Origin: Polyangia bacterium
GTDB lineage: Bacteria; Myxococcota_A; Polyangia; Nannocystales; Nannocystaceae
Assembly (NCBI GenBank): GCA_030424595.1
Contig: JAUHWG010000026.1
Span: 104,622 to 168,621 of the forward strand
Reading direction: 5' to 3'
DNA length: 64,000 nt
A program made the position numbers and the translations under genes. The notes beneath the pieces were generated by a model that was not told where the DNA came from, did not search any database, and worked only from the letters and a program-made list of their open reading frames with translations. Shown here one piece after another: positions 16,060 to 25,104 of this stretch (within the stretch, counting starts at the first letter, position 1; every line of letters starts with the position of its first letter).

Positions 16060-18489
16060 CTAGCCGCCCCCGCCGAGCGGGAGGAAGGGAGATCCGCCGG
16101 AGTCGTCCGCGGAGTCCCCATCGGACTCGTCCCCAGCGCTCGCCTTTGCGTCACCGGAACCTGAATCCGCCCCTGAATCCGCACCTGAGTCGCCGGCCGA
16201 GCCAGCGCCTGAAGCTCCGCCAGACCCGCTGCCAGACCCGCTGCCAGACCCGCTGCCAGACCCGCTTCCACCCGAGCTAGCCCCCCCGCCCGCCTTCACG
16301 CCCTTCGACGCGAGGTAGCTCTTGGCCGCCTCGTTGTTCGGGTCGACGGCCAGCAGTCGCTTGTAGAGGTCGATCGCCTGGGCGTCGCGGTTGAGCTTTG
16401 CGGCGGCTCCTGCCGCGCCCGCGAGCGCCGGCTTGTTCTTCGGGGCGATCTTCACCGCGCGGCCGTAGAACGACAACGATGAGCCCGTATTGCCCATCTT
16501 CATGTAGCCCTCGCCGAGGCACATGTAGGTCTCCAGGTTCATCGCGTTGGCGTCGATCGCCGCGAGGAGGAGCTTCACGCCTGCGGTCGGATCACCGCCG
16601 CGGACCTTCTCGCAGCCGCGCGGGGTGAGGCTCGCCGGATCGCCCGACGCCGCATCATCACCGCCCGAGGGCCGCGGGCGGCGGACCTTCGGGGTCCCTG
16701 CCTTTGGATCGACGACCTCGACAGGAGCCTCATCGACCCCCTCCGCGGCGATCGCCGCCGCCAGAGCGCGGTCGAGCGTGATCGCCAAGGGCTGATCCGG
16801 GACCGTCCGGTTGATGTCGATGACGATCCTCTGCGCCCCCTCCTCGTCGCCGGAGCGCCACAGCGCCAGCGCGTGCAGGGAGCGGCTCAGGGTCGAGGGA
16901 TCCTGGAGACCCTGGAGCCCGCCTATCAACCCTGAGGGCACGGGGCCGTCGGCGATCTGCCACAGCGGCGCCGCCTTGACGACGAGGCCGAGCTCCGTCG
17001 CGGTCGGCGGGACCAGGGTCGCGGCCTCCCCGAGGCGCCCTTCGACGAGGGCGTGCAGGCCCTGGGTCCGGCCCCAACGCTCCTTGTCGACGACCTTCTC
17101 GGCGTCGATCGTCGCCAGGAGATCGGCGGCCCAACGCGCGTCCTCGTCGGCGCGCGAGCGGGCGGTGCCGTTGACGGCGGTCGGATCGAGGCTCACGGCC
17201 GCCCGGAAGGCGACGGCGCGGGTCAGGATCAGCTCGACCTGCGCGAGCTTGATGTCGTCCGCCGACTGCTCGCTGGACTCGCGCGCGTCGATCATCTTCT
17301 GTAGGGTCCCCTGAGCGCGGGTCGTCTCTTCGAGACCGAGGCTGTGGATCGCCCCGTCGACGACGCTGAGATCGACCGGCGCCAGCTCCTTCGGCGCCTT
17401 GTCGGCGCCCACCAGGGCGGGCTGCTGAGCGACCGGATCGCTGCCGCCGAAGATCTTCGCCCGGATCTCGGGGACCCCGAACATGACGGCGAGACCCGCC
17501 GCGACGCCGAGGATCGCGAGCCAGCCAAGGCCGCCCCCCTTGTCCTGCGCGGTCTCGGGGCGCTCCCCGAGCTTCGACTCAGCCGGCGCGCTCGTCAGCG
17601 CCGAGGCCTCCGCCGCGGGGTTTCTCGACGAGGGCTCCGCCGCCGCGGCTGCTGCGGCTGCACCGACGGCTGCCCCGGTCGCGAGCGCAGCGGCGACAGC
17701 CGTGCCCGACGAGGGAGTCCCCTCGGCGACGGCGACCTTGGAGCTGCTCGGCGTAGAGGGCTCGCGGAGGCCGGACGACGCACCGCTGGCCTCGCCGAGC
17801 TGGCCCCCGAGCTGGCCCCCGAGCTGGCCACTTGTCTCACCGCCGCTCGGGGTGGAGGGCTCGATCGCACCGTCCACGACCGAGTCCTTCGCCGCGAGGT
17901 CCGCGACGAGGATCGGCTGAGAGCGAGCCGCTTGGCGCCGCTGGACGATCCCATCGCCGACCTTCTCGGGCGCCGGCGCCGGTGGGGCGCTGACAGCCTT
18001 GGTCACCGCGTCGAGCATCGACGCCGGCATGCTCTGCGATTCATCCGCCGGCGAATTGCCGACGCCGAACGCCGGGATGTCGCCGAGGCCCTCGCCGAAC
18101 GCCGGCGGAGGGCCTAGCTCACCGCTGGGGGCCGGGGGGTCGTCGAGGGCGCGGAAGACCCGCGGCAGCCCGTCGAAGCCGACGAAGACCGTCGACAGCT
18201 CAGGGAGCTCGCCCAGGCGGAGCCAGTGGCTGCCGGTGCGCGAGATCTGATCGTCAGGGCGGAGCTGGCCGTCCTCGATCCACTGGATGACCGTCGCGAG
18301 GTCAGGGAGGGTGAAGAGGTGATTCTCAGAGTTGCAGAGCTGCCACGGCTGGTGCACACCCGCGTCGGGGTTGGGCTCCGCGTGGAACATATGCTCGCAG
18401 ACCGAGCACCGCAGGGTGACCCCCTCAGGACCGACCTGCTGGGGGTTGAGATCAAACTCAGTACTACATTTGGAGCAGCGGACGATCAC
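16060..18489 (-). CDS. Zinc-finger/GYF-like/TPR protein with central membrane segment
   Basis: 809 aa from a GTG (VIVRCSKC). Order: MJ0042-type zinc finger with Cys5, Cys8, Cys28 and Cys31; a GYF_2-like module (NHLFTLPDLATVIQWIEDGQL...GSHWLRLGELPEL); an Ala/Pro/Ser-rich low-complexity linker; one transmembrane helix (GWLAILGVAAGLAVMFGVPEI); a periplasmic region ending with TPR-like helices (YMKMGNTGSSLSFYGRAVKIAPKNKPALAGAAG, IDLYKRLLAVDPNNEAAKSYL); and a Gly/Ser/Asp-rich tail made by a 12-bp repeat. This layout is familiar from myxobacteria, where such proteins link a cytoplasmic zinc finger to an envelope domain. Role unknown. Confidence 0.85.
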   Translation of the reverse strand: MIVRCSKCSTEFDLNPQQVGPEGVTLRCSVCEHMFHAEPNPDAGVHQPWQLCNSENHLFTLPDLATVIQWIEDGQLRPDDQISRTGSHWLRLGELPELSTVFVGFDGLPRVFRALDDPPAPSGELGPPPAFGEGLGDIPAFGVGNSPADESQSMPASMLDAVTKAVSAPPAPAPEKVGDGIVQRRQAARSQPILVADLAAKDSVVDGAIEPSTPSGGETSGQLGGQLGGQLGEASGASSGLREPSTPSSSKVAVAEGTPSSGTAVAAALATGAAVGAAAAAAAAEPSSRNPAAEASALTSAPAESKLGERPETAQDKGGGLGWLAILGVAAGLAVMFGVPEIRAKIFGGSDPVAQQPALVGADKAPKELAPVDLSVVDGAIHSLGLEETTRAQGTLQKMIDARESSEQSADDIKLAQVELILTRAVAFRAAVSLDPTAVNGTARSRADEDARWAADLLATIDAEKVVDKERWGRTQGLHALVEGRLGEAATLVPPTATELGLVVKAAPLWQIADGPVPSGLIGGLQGLQDPSTLSRSLHALALWRSGDEEGAQRIVIDINRTVPDQPLAITLDRALAAAIAAEGVDEAPVEVVDPKAGTPKVRRPRPSGGDDAASGDPASLTPRGCEKVRGGDPTAGVKLLLAAIDANAMNLETYMCLGEGYMKMGNTGSSLSFYGRAVKIAPKNKPALAGAAGAAAKLNRDAQAIDLYKRLLAVDPNNEAAKSYLASKGVKAGGGASSGGSGSGSGSGSGSGSGSGGASGAGSAGDSGADSGADSGSGDAKASAGDESDGDSADDSGGSPFLPLGGGG
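16221..16268 (-). repeat. 12-bp repeat encoding a GSGS tail
   Basis: Four units of CAGACCCGCTGC-type sequence (plus strand) in the 3' end of the zinc-finger/TPR gene, read as Gly-Ser-Gly-Ser on the minus strand. Confidence 0.85.
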
Positions 18490-18584
18490 GGCTGGCTCTT
18501 GGGAGGGGGCAACGTAGCACAAACGCTCGGCGACGACCTACGGTCGAAGACACCGAGACAACATCTATCGGAGCAGCGGCGCAA

Positions 18585-18788
18585 CTAGCCGCCTTGAGCC
18601 GACAAGACGCCGCCTACGACGGTGACCACGAGAGCGCAGCCGAGAACGAGGCCGAAGAGGGCCATCGCCGTCGGGATCTTTTTGTGAGGCTCGAGGCCCG
18701 CCTCCGCTTTGCAGCTCGGGCACGCGTGGGGGGAGTCGCCGTCGGCGACCGAAATTGCGGTGTGGCACCGAGCGCAACGGTACTCCAT
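18585..18788 (-). CDS. Small zinc-ribbon membrane protein
   Basis: 67 aa. MEYRCARCHTAISV...CPSCKAEAG is a CxxC...CxxC zinc ribbon in the first 30 residues. A single transmembrane helix follows (AMALFGLVLGCALVVTVVGGVL) near the C-terminus. The ATG at 18788 was chosen because the ribbon begins directly after it. Same strand and same general theme (ribbon plus membrane) as the larger gene just downstream. Function unknown. Confidence 0.8.
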   Translation of the reverse strand: MEYRCARCHTAISVADGDSPHACPSCKAEAGLEPHKKIPTAMALFGLVLGCALVVTVVGGVLSAQGG

Positions 18789-18901
18789 GGGGATTGGCGT
18801 ACGACGGGCCCCAGCCGGTGTCAACACCGGCCGGCCCCTTCCTCCGGGCCGCTCGGCCCCGGGTTATTCCCACCCCGCCCTGAATATGGCAGTCTCAGGC
18901 C

Positions 18902-19606
18902 GTGCGTGTGCTCCTCGTCGAAGACGACAACCGCTTGGCCGAGCGCACAGCGGAGTATCTGCGCGACCACGAGATCGAGGTCGTCGTCGCCGGTGACGGC
19001 GAGCTAGGGCTCGCTCAGGCGCTGCGCGGGGGCTTCGACCTGATCCTCCTGGACCTCATGCTGCCCCGCTTGGGGGGCCTCGACGTCCTCCGCCAGCTCC
19101 GCGAGCGGAGCTCGGTCCCGGTGATCATGCTGACGGCCCGAGGCGAGGAGGCCGACCGGGTCCTCGGGCTCGAGGTCGGCGCGGATGACTACGTCCCCAA
19201 GCCCTTCTCGCCGCGCGAGCTCGTCGCCCGGATCCGCGCGGTCCTCCGCCGGGCCCAGCCGCCGGTCAAGGCTGAGCACACGGCGACCGTCGGGCCCCTC
19301 GTGATCGATCGCGATCGCCGACGGGCGGAGATCGACGGTGTCGCCTGCGACTTGACCCCCTACCAGTTCGATCTGCTCTGGGTGCTCGCCGAGGCCAAGG
19401 AGATGGTCCTCTCGCGCGATCAGCTCTACAACGGCGTCCGCAGCCTCCGCGGCGAGACGCCGACGGAGTTCGACCCGACCGTAGATCGCTCGATCGACGT
19501 CCACCTGTCGAAGATCCGCCAGGCGCTGACGACCGCGAACGCCAACGGTGACGGCCTGATCCGGACGATCCGCGGCGTCGGCTACGTCCTCTCCGCGACC
19601 CCATGA
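18902..19606 (+). CDS. OmpR-family response regulator
   Basis: 234 aa from a GTG. Receiver domain with the acidic pair Glu7/Asp8-Asp9, phosphoacceptor Asp51 (LILLDLMLP), Thr in MLTARGEE and Lys in DDYVPKPFSP. The C-terminal winged helix ends VDVHLSKIRQAL-type (IDVHLSKIRQALT...IRTIRGVGYVLS), the OmpR/PhoB signature. Binds DNA as a dimer after phosphorylation by the kinase encoded next, with which it overlaps by ATGA. Targets unknown. Confidence 0.96.
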   Translation: MRVLLVEDDNRLAERTAEYLRDHEIEVVVAGDGELGLAQALRGGFDLILLDLMLPRLGGLDVLRQLRERSSVPVIMLTARGEEADRVLGLEVGADDYVPKPFSPRELVARIRAVLRRAQPPVKAEHTATVGPLVIDRDRRRAEIDGVACDLTPYQFDLLWVLAEAKEMVLSRDQLYNGVRSLRGETPTEFDPTVDRSIDVHLSKIRQALTTANANGDGLIRTIRGVGYVLSATP

Positions 19607-21078
19607 GCGCCGCCAAGCGCCCGCCAGCGTCGGGCCTCTTCCGTCGGATCTACCTGACCTTCGTCGGTACGGTGATCATCTTCGCCGGGCTCAACGCCCT
19701 CTTGGTGCTGGTCGCCAGCTCCCGCTTTGACGACGCCTGGGTCGCGGACGTCGACGAGGCGTTCGAGGCGATCGAGCCCGATATCGTCGCCCACCTAGAC
19801 GACCCCGACGCGCTCGACCGCGACCTGCGGCGGATGGCCGAGCGCTACGATCTTCGCCTGGGGCTCCGCTCGCCGAGGGGCACCTACCTCGCCGGGACCC
19901 GGGATCTCCCCCCTCCCCCGCGCCGCCGCCGGCTCAACCGCCTCGACAACGGCAAGCCCGTGGTCATGCGCGGCCCGCGTTTCGGCCCGCCGATCCTCCA
20001 CTGGGGGATCCGCGGCTCAGAGCCGGGCCGCGGAGACCAGCGCCGCCTGGTCGCGGTGCTCACCGCGGACGCCGGCGATCCCGGACGCTTTCGCTGGATC
20101 GTCGGCGGCGCCGTGCTCGGCCTCCTGGTGATGCTCGGCCTCGGCGCCCTGCCCCTCGCGCGCTCGCTCGTCCGCCGCCTCGCCGCGGTCGAGGACGGCG
20201 CCGAACAGATCGCCGACGGCGCCCTCAGCCATCGCCTGCCCTTGCCCCCGGGCGGCCCGCGCGACGAGGTCGACGGCCTCGCGGCGACCTTCAATCGGAT
20301 GGCGGAGCGCCTCGAGCGGCTGGTCTCGGGGCAACAGATCCTCCTCGCCAACGTCTCCCACGAGCTGCGGACCCCGGTCGCGCGGATGCGGGTCCTGGTC
20401 GAGATCCTGGAGGAGCGCGTCGAGCTCCTCGGCCAGCGCACGGGCGACGCAGAGGCCCCGCTGGTCGGCCGTCTCTCGCGAGGGCTCGGCGAGCTCACCG
20501 AGGACCTCAAGGAGATCCAGGCGCTGATCGGCGACCTGCTGACCAGCGGGAAGCTCGAGCTCGCCGCCGACGGCGGTGTCGAGCGGGCGCCGCTGGTCGC
20601 CGCCGAGCTGACCGAGCGCCTCGCCGATCGCTTCGCGGCCGTCGGCTCTGCGGAGCCGCCGGATCTCGTGCTCCAGGGCGACCCGATGCTGCTGGAGCGC
20701 CTCCTCTCCAACCTCCTCTCCAACGCGCGGCGCGCCTGCCCCGAGGGAGAGATCACCCTCCGGGCCGCGGCCACGGCCGACGGTGGCGCGATCTTCACGG
20801 TCGAGGATGAGGGGCCCGGTATCCCCGTCGCCGACCGCGAGGCGATCTTTGAGCCCTTCTCTCGCCTCGACGGCGCCCGCGACCGCGACCAGGGCGGTGT
20901 CGGCCTCGGCCTCTACCTCTGCCGCCAGATCGCCCGCGCCCACGGCGGGACGATCGTCACCGAGGACAGGCCCGATGGAGCCCGCGGCGCCCGCTTTGTC
21001 ATCACCCTCCCGGCCGCGCTGCCGGCGACGGGTCCGACCGCCGGAGCAGAGGCGAAGACGCCGGCCCCCCCCGCCTGA
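19603..21078 (+). CDS. Membrane sensor histidine kinase
   Basis: 491 aa. TM1 (IYLTFVGTVIIFAGLNALLVLV), a ~125-residue extracytoplasmic sensor rich in Arg/Pro, TM2 (IVGGAVLGLLVMLGLGALPLA), a HAMP linker, HisKA with the phosphorylated His253 (NVSHELRTPVARM), and an HATPase domain with N box NLLSNARRA, G1 DEGPGIP, F box FEPFSRLDGA and G2 GGVGLGLYLC. Partner of the OmpR regulator immediately upstream (ATGA overlap). The stimulus is not evident; the layout is that of CpxA/RstB/BaeS-like envelope sensors. Confidence 0.96.
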   Translation: MSAAKRPPASGLFRRIYLTFVGTVIIFAGLNALLVLVASSRFDDAWVADVDEAFEAIEPDIVAHLDDPDALDRDLRRMAERYDLRLGLRSPRGTYLAGTRDLPPPPRRRRLNRLDNGKPVVMRGPRFGPPILHWGIRGSEPGRGDQRRLVAVLTADAGDPGRFRWIVGGAVLGLLVMLGLGALPLARSLVRRLAAVEDGAEQIADGALSHRLPLPPGGPRDEVDGLAATFNRMAERLERLVSGQQILLANVSHELRTPVARMRVLVEILEERVELLGQRTGDAEAPLVGRLSRGLGELTEDLKEIQALIGDLLTSGKLELAADGGVERAPLVAAELTERLADRFAAVGSAEPPDLVLQGDPMLLERLLSNLLSNARRACPEGEITLRAAATADGGAIFTVEDEGPGIPVADREAIFEPFSRLDGARDRDQGGVGLGLYLCRQIARAHGGTIVTEDRPDGARGARFVITLPAALPATGPTAGAEAKTPAPPA

Positions 21079-21131
21079 CCCGGCGAGCTCGCGCGCCCCG
21101 CAGCGGCGGTTTCGATCTACTCTCTGCGGCC

Positions 21132-21803
21132 ATGGAAGCCTACCAAGCGGCCTTCGTCGACCTCCTCGTCCGTCATCAGGTGCTCCGCTTCGGCGACTTC
21201 ACCCTCAAGTCCGGGCGGCGCTCCCCCTACTTCGTCAACGCAGGCCAGCTCCGCACCGGCGCTGCGATCGGCGGCCTCGGCGAGGCCTACGCGGCGGCGA
21301 TCCTCCGCCACAAGCTCCCCTGCGACCTGATCTTTGGACCCTCCTACAAGGGCGTCCCGCTCGCGGTCGCCACCGCCACCGCCCTCGCGGGCCGGGGCCA
21401 CGACGTCGCCTTCACCTTTGATCGCAAGGAGGCCAAGGATCACGGCGAGGGGGGGATCTTCGTCGGTCAACCACCGGAGGCCGGGATGCGCGTCGTCCTC
21501 GTCGACGACGTCGTCACCTCGGGCATGTCGATCCGCGAAGCGGTCACGCTCCTCCGCAAGACCGCCGAGGTGACGGTCAGCGGGGTCATCGTCGCGGTCG
21601 ACCGGCAAGAGCGGGGGCGCGGGACCAAGACCACCGTCGCCGAGCTCGCCCTTGAGCTCGACCTGCCGGTCCTGCCGATCGTCACGATCCGCGAGGTCGT
21701 CGACTACTTGGGTGACCGTGACGTCGACGGCGAGCGGATCATCGACGACGCCCGTCGCAGCGCCATCGATGCCTACCTGAGCGCACACGCTGGCGCCGCC
21801 TAA
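21132..21803 (+). CDS. pyrE: Orotate phosphoribosyltransferase
   Basis: 223 aa. Key elements: FTLKSGRRSPYFVNAG (substrate loop), GPSYKGVPLAVATA, FTFDRKEAKDHGEGG (catalytic flexible loop with Lys/Asp/His), and the PRPP-binding motif VVLVDDVVTSGMS. Converts orotate and PRPP to OMP in de novo pyrimidine synthesis; cytoplasmic dimer. It follows the kinase by ~50 bp on the same strand and may be co-transcribed with it, though the functions are not obviously linked. Confidence 0.97.
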   Translation: MEAYQAAFVDLLVRHQVLRFGDFTLKSGRRSPYFVNAGQLRTGAAIGGLGEAYAAAILRHKLPCDLIFGPSYKGVPLAVATATALAGRGHDVAFTFDRKEAKDHGEGGIFVGQPPEAGMRVVLVDDVVTSGMSIREAVTLLRKTAEVTVSGVIVAVDRQERGRGTKTTVAELALELDLPVLPIVTIREVVDYLGDRDVDGERIIDDARRSAIDAYLSAHAGAA

Positions 21804-21867
21804 ACGCGCGCGAATCAGCCCGTGGGCCCGCTTCCTGCGGGTTGCCGGCTCTCGTACACTTGTGGGC

Positions 21868-23034
21868 ATGCGAGCGCTCGCAGGTGCTGCCCTCTCTCCG
21901 CTGCTCTGGAGCTGTGTGCTCGCAAACCCCGACTACGACTCTGCAGGGAGCGCGGCGCAGACCTCGACGACGTTGACCGCGAGCGAGTCGGCCCCGTCGA
22001 CCGTCGACATGACCGGAGAGACCGTCGCGACCGGCCCCACGTCGACGACCTCCGCCGACTCCACCGCCGGCACGACCTCCACCGCCAGCACGACCTCCAC
22101 CGCCAGCACGACCTCCGCCGACTCGACGACCTCCGCCGGCTCGACGACGACCGGAGAGCCATGCACGCCCAGCACCCCCCAAGCGGCGGGACCGGAGCTG
22201 GTGCTCGCCCCAGAGTTCAGCGATGCCTACGCCGGCTTCGTCCTCGGCCAGGTCCCGGGCTTCCCCCCCGACAGGATGCTCGGCGGGATCGCCATCGCCG
22301 AAGAGGACCCGGGGACGCTCCTGGTCGCCGGCGACGCGGAGACCCCCGAGGGAAAGCTCTTCCAGATCGGCGTCGTCCGCGGTGAGTGCGGCCACATCAT
22401 CGCCTACGACGGCGAGGCGACCCTCGTCACCAAGGCCTCGAACATCAGCCATATTCTCGTCCTGAGCGGCGGCCCCATCCTCTACAGCGAGTGGGACGAC
22501 AATTTCCTGAGCCAGCTCGTCGGCGACATCGATCCGCCGATCCGTACCGACCTCGCCAAGCTGACGCCGCCGGTGCCCAAGAGCATCGCCGGCTTCGGCC
22601 TGGTCCCGCCGGGGCTCGCTGCGGCGGGGGAGCTGCGGGTGCTCTCGTGGGACACCGGCGATTGGTTCCACCTCGCGCGTACGGGCAAGGGCGACAGCTT
22701 TGAGTTCAGCGACCCCACCTACATCACCTCGCTGCCGGACGAGTCTGGCGGGGTCGCCTACGTCCCGGCCGGGTCGCCGGGCTTCGCCGAGCCCCACGTC
22801 GTCATCACCCGCTCGGAGGAGGCCGAGGAGCATGTCGTCGTCTACCAGGTCGACGCACAGGGCGATCCGATCCTGGAGACCCGCAAGGCGCTCCTCGACC
22901 AGCTGGCCCTGGCGAGCAACGCCTACTTCGATCGAGTCACCGGCGACCTCCTGCTGAGCACTCTCGAGACCAAGGAGGGCGATCGGATCTACATCGTCCA
23001 GGGCTTCGCAGAGCCGCCGCCGCTGCAGGAGTAG
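21868..23034 (+). CDS. Lipoprotein with Thr/Ser-rich linker, unknown function
   Basis: 388 aa from the ATG at 21868. Lipobox LLWSC places the lipidated Cys at residue 16. Residues ~30-95 are a low-complexity TTSTASTTS linker, typical of surface-tethered proteins in Nannocystaceae. The remaining ~290 residues form a compact soluble domain with repeated short strand-like stretches (GTLLVAGDAETPEGKLFQIGVV, ELRVLSWDTGDWFHLAR, HVVVYQVDAQGDPILETRKAL) suggestive of a beta-propeller. No family recognised. Confidence 0.82.
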   Translation: MRALAGAALSPLLWSCVLANPDYDSAGSAAQTSTTLTASESAPSTVDMTGETVATGPTSTTSADSTAGTTSTASTTSTASTTSADSTTSAGSTTTGEPCTPSTPQAAGPELVLAPEFSDAYAGFVLGQVPGFPPDRMLGGIAIAEEDPGTLLVAGDAETPEGKLFQIGVVRGECGHIIAYDGEATLVTKASNISHILVLSGGPILYSEWDDNFLSQLVGDIDPPIRTDLAKLTPPVPKSIAGFGLVPPGLAAAGELRVLSWDTGDWFHLARTGKGDSFEFSDPTYITSLPDESGGVAYVPAGSPGFAEPHVVITRSEEAEEHVVVYQVDAQGDPILETRKALLDQLALASNAYFDRVTGDLLLSTLETKEGDRIYIVQGFAEPPPLQE

Positions 23035-23124
23035 GCCTTCCTCCCAAGGCGCGGGGCGAAGGTCGGAGCCACGCGCCGCTCGCCGCGGCGCTCCTCCCGT
23101 CCCTTCGAGCCCGCCCGGAGCCCC

Positions 23125-24162
23125 CTAGCCGCGCGGCTTGGGGAGATCGATCCGCTCGCCGACCTTGCCGTAGACGATCTCCCCCGCGCCCGAGCTGATG
23201 AAGTCGTGGGGGAAGCCGAGCTCGATCTTGCTGACCTCGTGGAGGCGGGCCATCTGCTCCGCGGAGAGCGTGACCTCGGTAGCGCCGATAACGTCCTGGA
23301 TCTGCTCCGGCTTGCGCGCGCCGGTGATCGGGAAGACGTCGGCGCCCTGTCCCCGAAGCCAGGCGATCGCGACCTGAGCGGAGCTCGCCTCGATCTCGTC
23401 GGCGATCGCGTCGACGACCCTGGCGATCTCGAGGTTACGCTCGGTCAGCCGTCCCTCGTTGAAGGCCGCGCGCTTGCTGTCTCCGGGGCCCTCGCCGCGG
23501 GTGTACTTGCCGGTCAGCACGCCGGCGTGGAGCGGACCCCAGGGGGTGATGCCGATGTCGAACGCCCGAGCCATCGGCACCAGCTCGCGCTCAACCGTAC
23601 GCTCGCAGAGGCTCCACTGGACCTGGAGACCGACAAATCGGCTCCAGCCCCGCAGATCGGCGACGGTGTTGGCGTGGGCGACCACCCAGGCGGGCGCGTC
23701 GCTGATCCCGACGTAGCCGACCTTGCCTTGGCGGACGAGATCGTCGAGCCCGCGCATGACCTCGTCGACGCCGCTGCAAAAGTCCCACGCGTGGACCCAG
23801 AGGAGGTCGATGTAGTCGGTCTTGAGCCGCCGCAGGCTGCCCTCGACCGCCCGCATCATGTTCTTGCGGCTGTTGCCGGCCGCGTTCGGATCCTCGCCGC
23901 GCATGCTCAGGGTGTACTTGGTCGCGAGCACCCAGTAGTCGCGATCGCGGGCGATGAACTCGCCGACGATCTCCTCCGTCTGGCCGCCGTGATACTTGTT
24001 CGCGGTGTCGAGGAAGTTGCCGCCGGCCTCGGCGAAGGTGCCCAGGACCGCGTGGCTCGTCTCGAGATCGGAGCCGAAGCCCCACTGGTCGCCGAAGGAC
24101 ATGGTCCCCAGGCAGATCTCGCTGACACGCACGCCGCTACTTCCAAGATGTCGGTACTTCAT
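23125..24162 (-). CDS. Aldo/keto reductase
   Basis: 345 aa from MKYRHLGSSGVRVS, preceded by GGGAGAG. AKR barrel with the catalytic tetrad Asp (NFLDTANKYH), Tyr in the same motif, Lys (LATKYTLS) and His (LLWVHAWD). GKVGYVGISDAPAW and VQVQWSL-like strands (GLQVQWSLCER) and the NADPH-binding FPITGARKPEQI region are as in the AKR general family (YajO/Tas-like). The substrate is not predictable. The frame is open upstream, but only this start gives the family N-terminus. Confidence 0.94.
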   Translation of the reverse strand: MKYRHLGSSGVRVSEICLGTMSFGDQWGFGSDLETSHAVLGTFAEAGGNFLDTANKYHGGQTEEIVGEFIARDRDYWVLATKYTLSMRGEDPNAAGNSRKNMMRAVEGSLRRLKTDYIDLLWVHAWDFCSGVDEVMRGLDDLVRQGKVGYVGISDAPAWVVAHANTVADLRGWSRFVGLQVQWSLCERTVERELVPMARAFDIGITPWGPLHAGVLTGKYTRGEGPGDSKRAAFNEGRLTERNLEIARVVDAIADEIEASSAQVAIAWLRGQGADVFPITGARKPEQIQDVIGATEVTLSAEQMARLHEVSKIELGFPHDFISSGAGEIVYGKVGERIDLPKPRG

Positions 24163-24317
24163 GCTCTCTCCCGCCTTGCCGCCGAGTGTACCGCCCCCTC
24201 CCGCCGTCCGCGGGACAGGTGTTCCCCTCTCCGGGGATCCCCGGAGAACGCCCGCGGAGTCGGGATATCCCCCTCCTGCCGCCGCGGACACCCGCGCGAG
24301 CGGCCCGTAGCGAGCTC

Positions 24318-24851
24318 CTAGAGGGGGGTGCGTAGCCCGGTCAGCGCCGAGGTCCCGCGGCAGTCGATCGCTTCTCCGAGATAGGCGCCGGAGAAGCGGT
24401 TGACCATCTCCCCGACGAACCCCTCGTCGTCGAAGGTGCCCTCGACGAGGCTCAGGATCTCCCCGCCGGTGCCGATGACCCCCGCGTCGAGGATCGACGC
24501 CACCGCGAAGCTCCCGTCGCTCCACACCCCGCCGATCAGCGAGATCGTCCCGCTGATCTCGATGACCACGAGCCCGTCGTAGTGGCTGACCGCGGCGGGG
24601 AGAACCGGCGCGTCGATCGACAGGATCCCGCAGAGGTCCAAGCCCTCGATCTCGGGGCAATCGCAGCCCAGCGCGTCGCCGCTCACGACGTAGTTCGCCG
24701 AGAGGTCCTGCCCCTCAGCGTCTCCTTGCGCCCGGGCCACCCGCTGAAGAGCCTCCAGCGAGAGGGGGTCCTCGTCCTCGGCGACGCACGCCGCCGTGCA
24801 GGCGACGATCATCGCGAGCGACAGAGTTCGGCCAGGGAGCGAAGTCCACAC
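24318..24851 (-). CDS. Lipoprotein, unknown function
   Basis: 177 aa from a GTG (VWTSLPGRTLSLAMIVACTAAC). The signal peptide ends in a lipobox; Cys18 (MIVAC) or Cys22 (CTAAC) could be the lipidated residue. The mature part is acidic with two Cys pairs (GCDCPEIEGLDLCG) and Gly-rich strands (ISGTISLIGGVWSDGSFAVASI, GGEILSLVEGTFDDEGFVG), perhaps a small beta-barrel or sandwich. No family recognised. Confidence 0.7.
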   Translation of the reverse strand: MWTSLPGRTLSLAMIVACTAACVAEDEDPLSLEALQRVARAQGDAEGQDLSANYVVSGDALGCDCPEIEGLDLCGILSIDAPVLPAAVSHYDGLVVIEISGTISLIGGVWSDGSFAVASILDAGVIGTGGEILSLVEGTFDDEGFVGEMVNRFSGAYLGEAIDCRGTSALTGLRTPL

Positions 24852-25104
24852 GGGACTCAGGCTACCCCAAGCCCCCCCGACCGCCAGACCCGATCGACAG
24901 ACCCCCGAGGCACGCCCACGAGGCACGCCCACGAGGCACGCCCCCGAGGAACACCGGCTCACCGGAGACAGCGCGGACATCTCAAGCCTCGACCGGTCGA
25001 TGTACGCCGAGACCTCCCCGACCGCTCGCGCCGAATCGCGCGCCTCCGCGACCCCGGGGTTGCCCTCCATGGGAAATCGCGCGCATATCGACGATAATCG
25101 TCCG

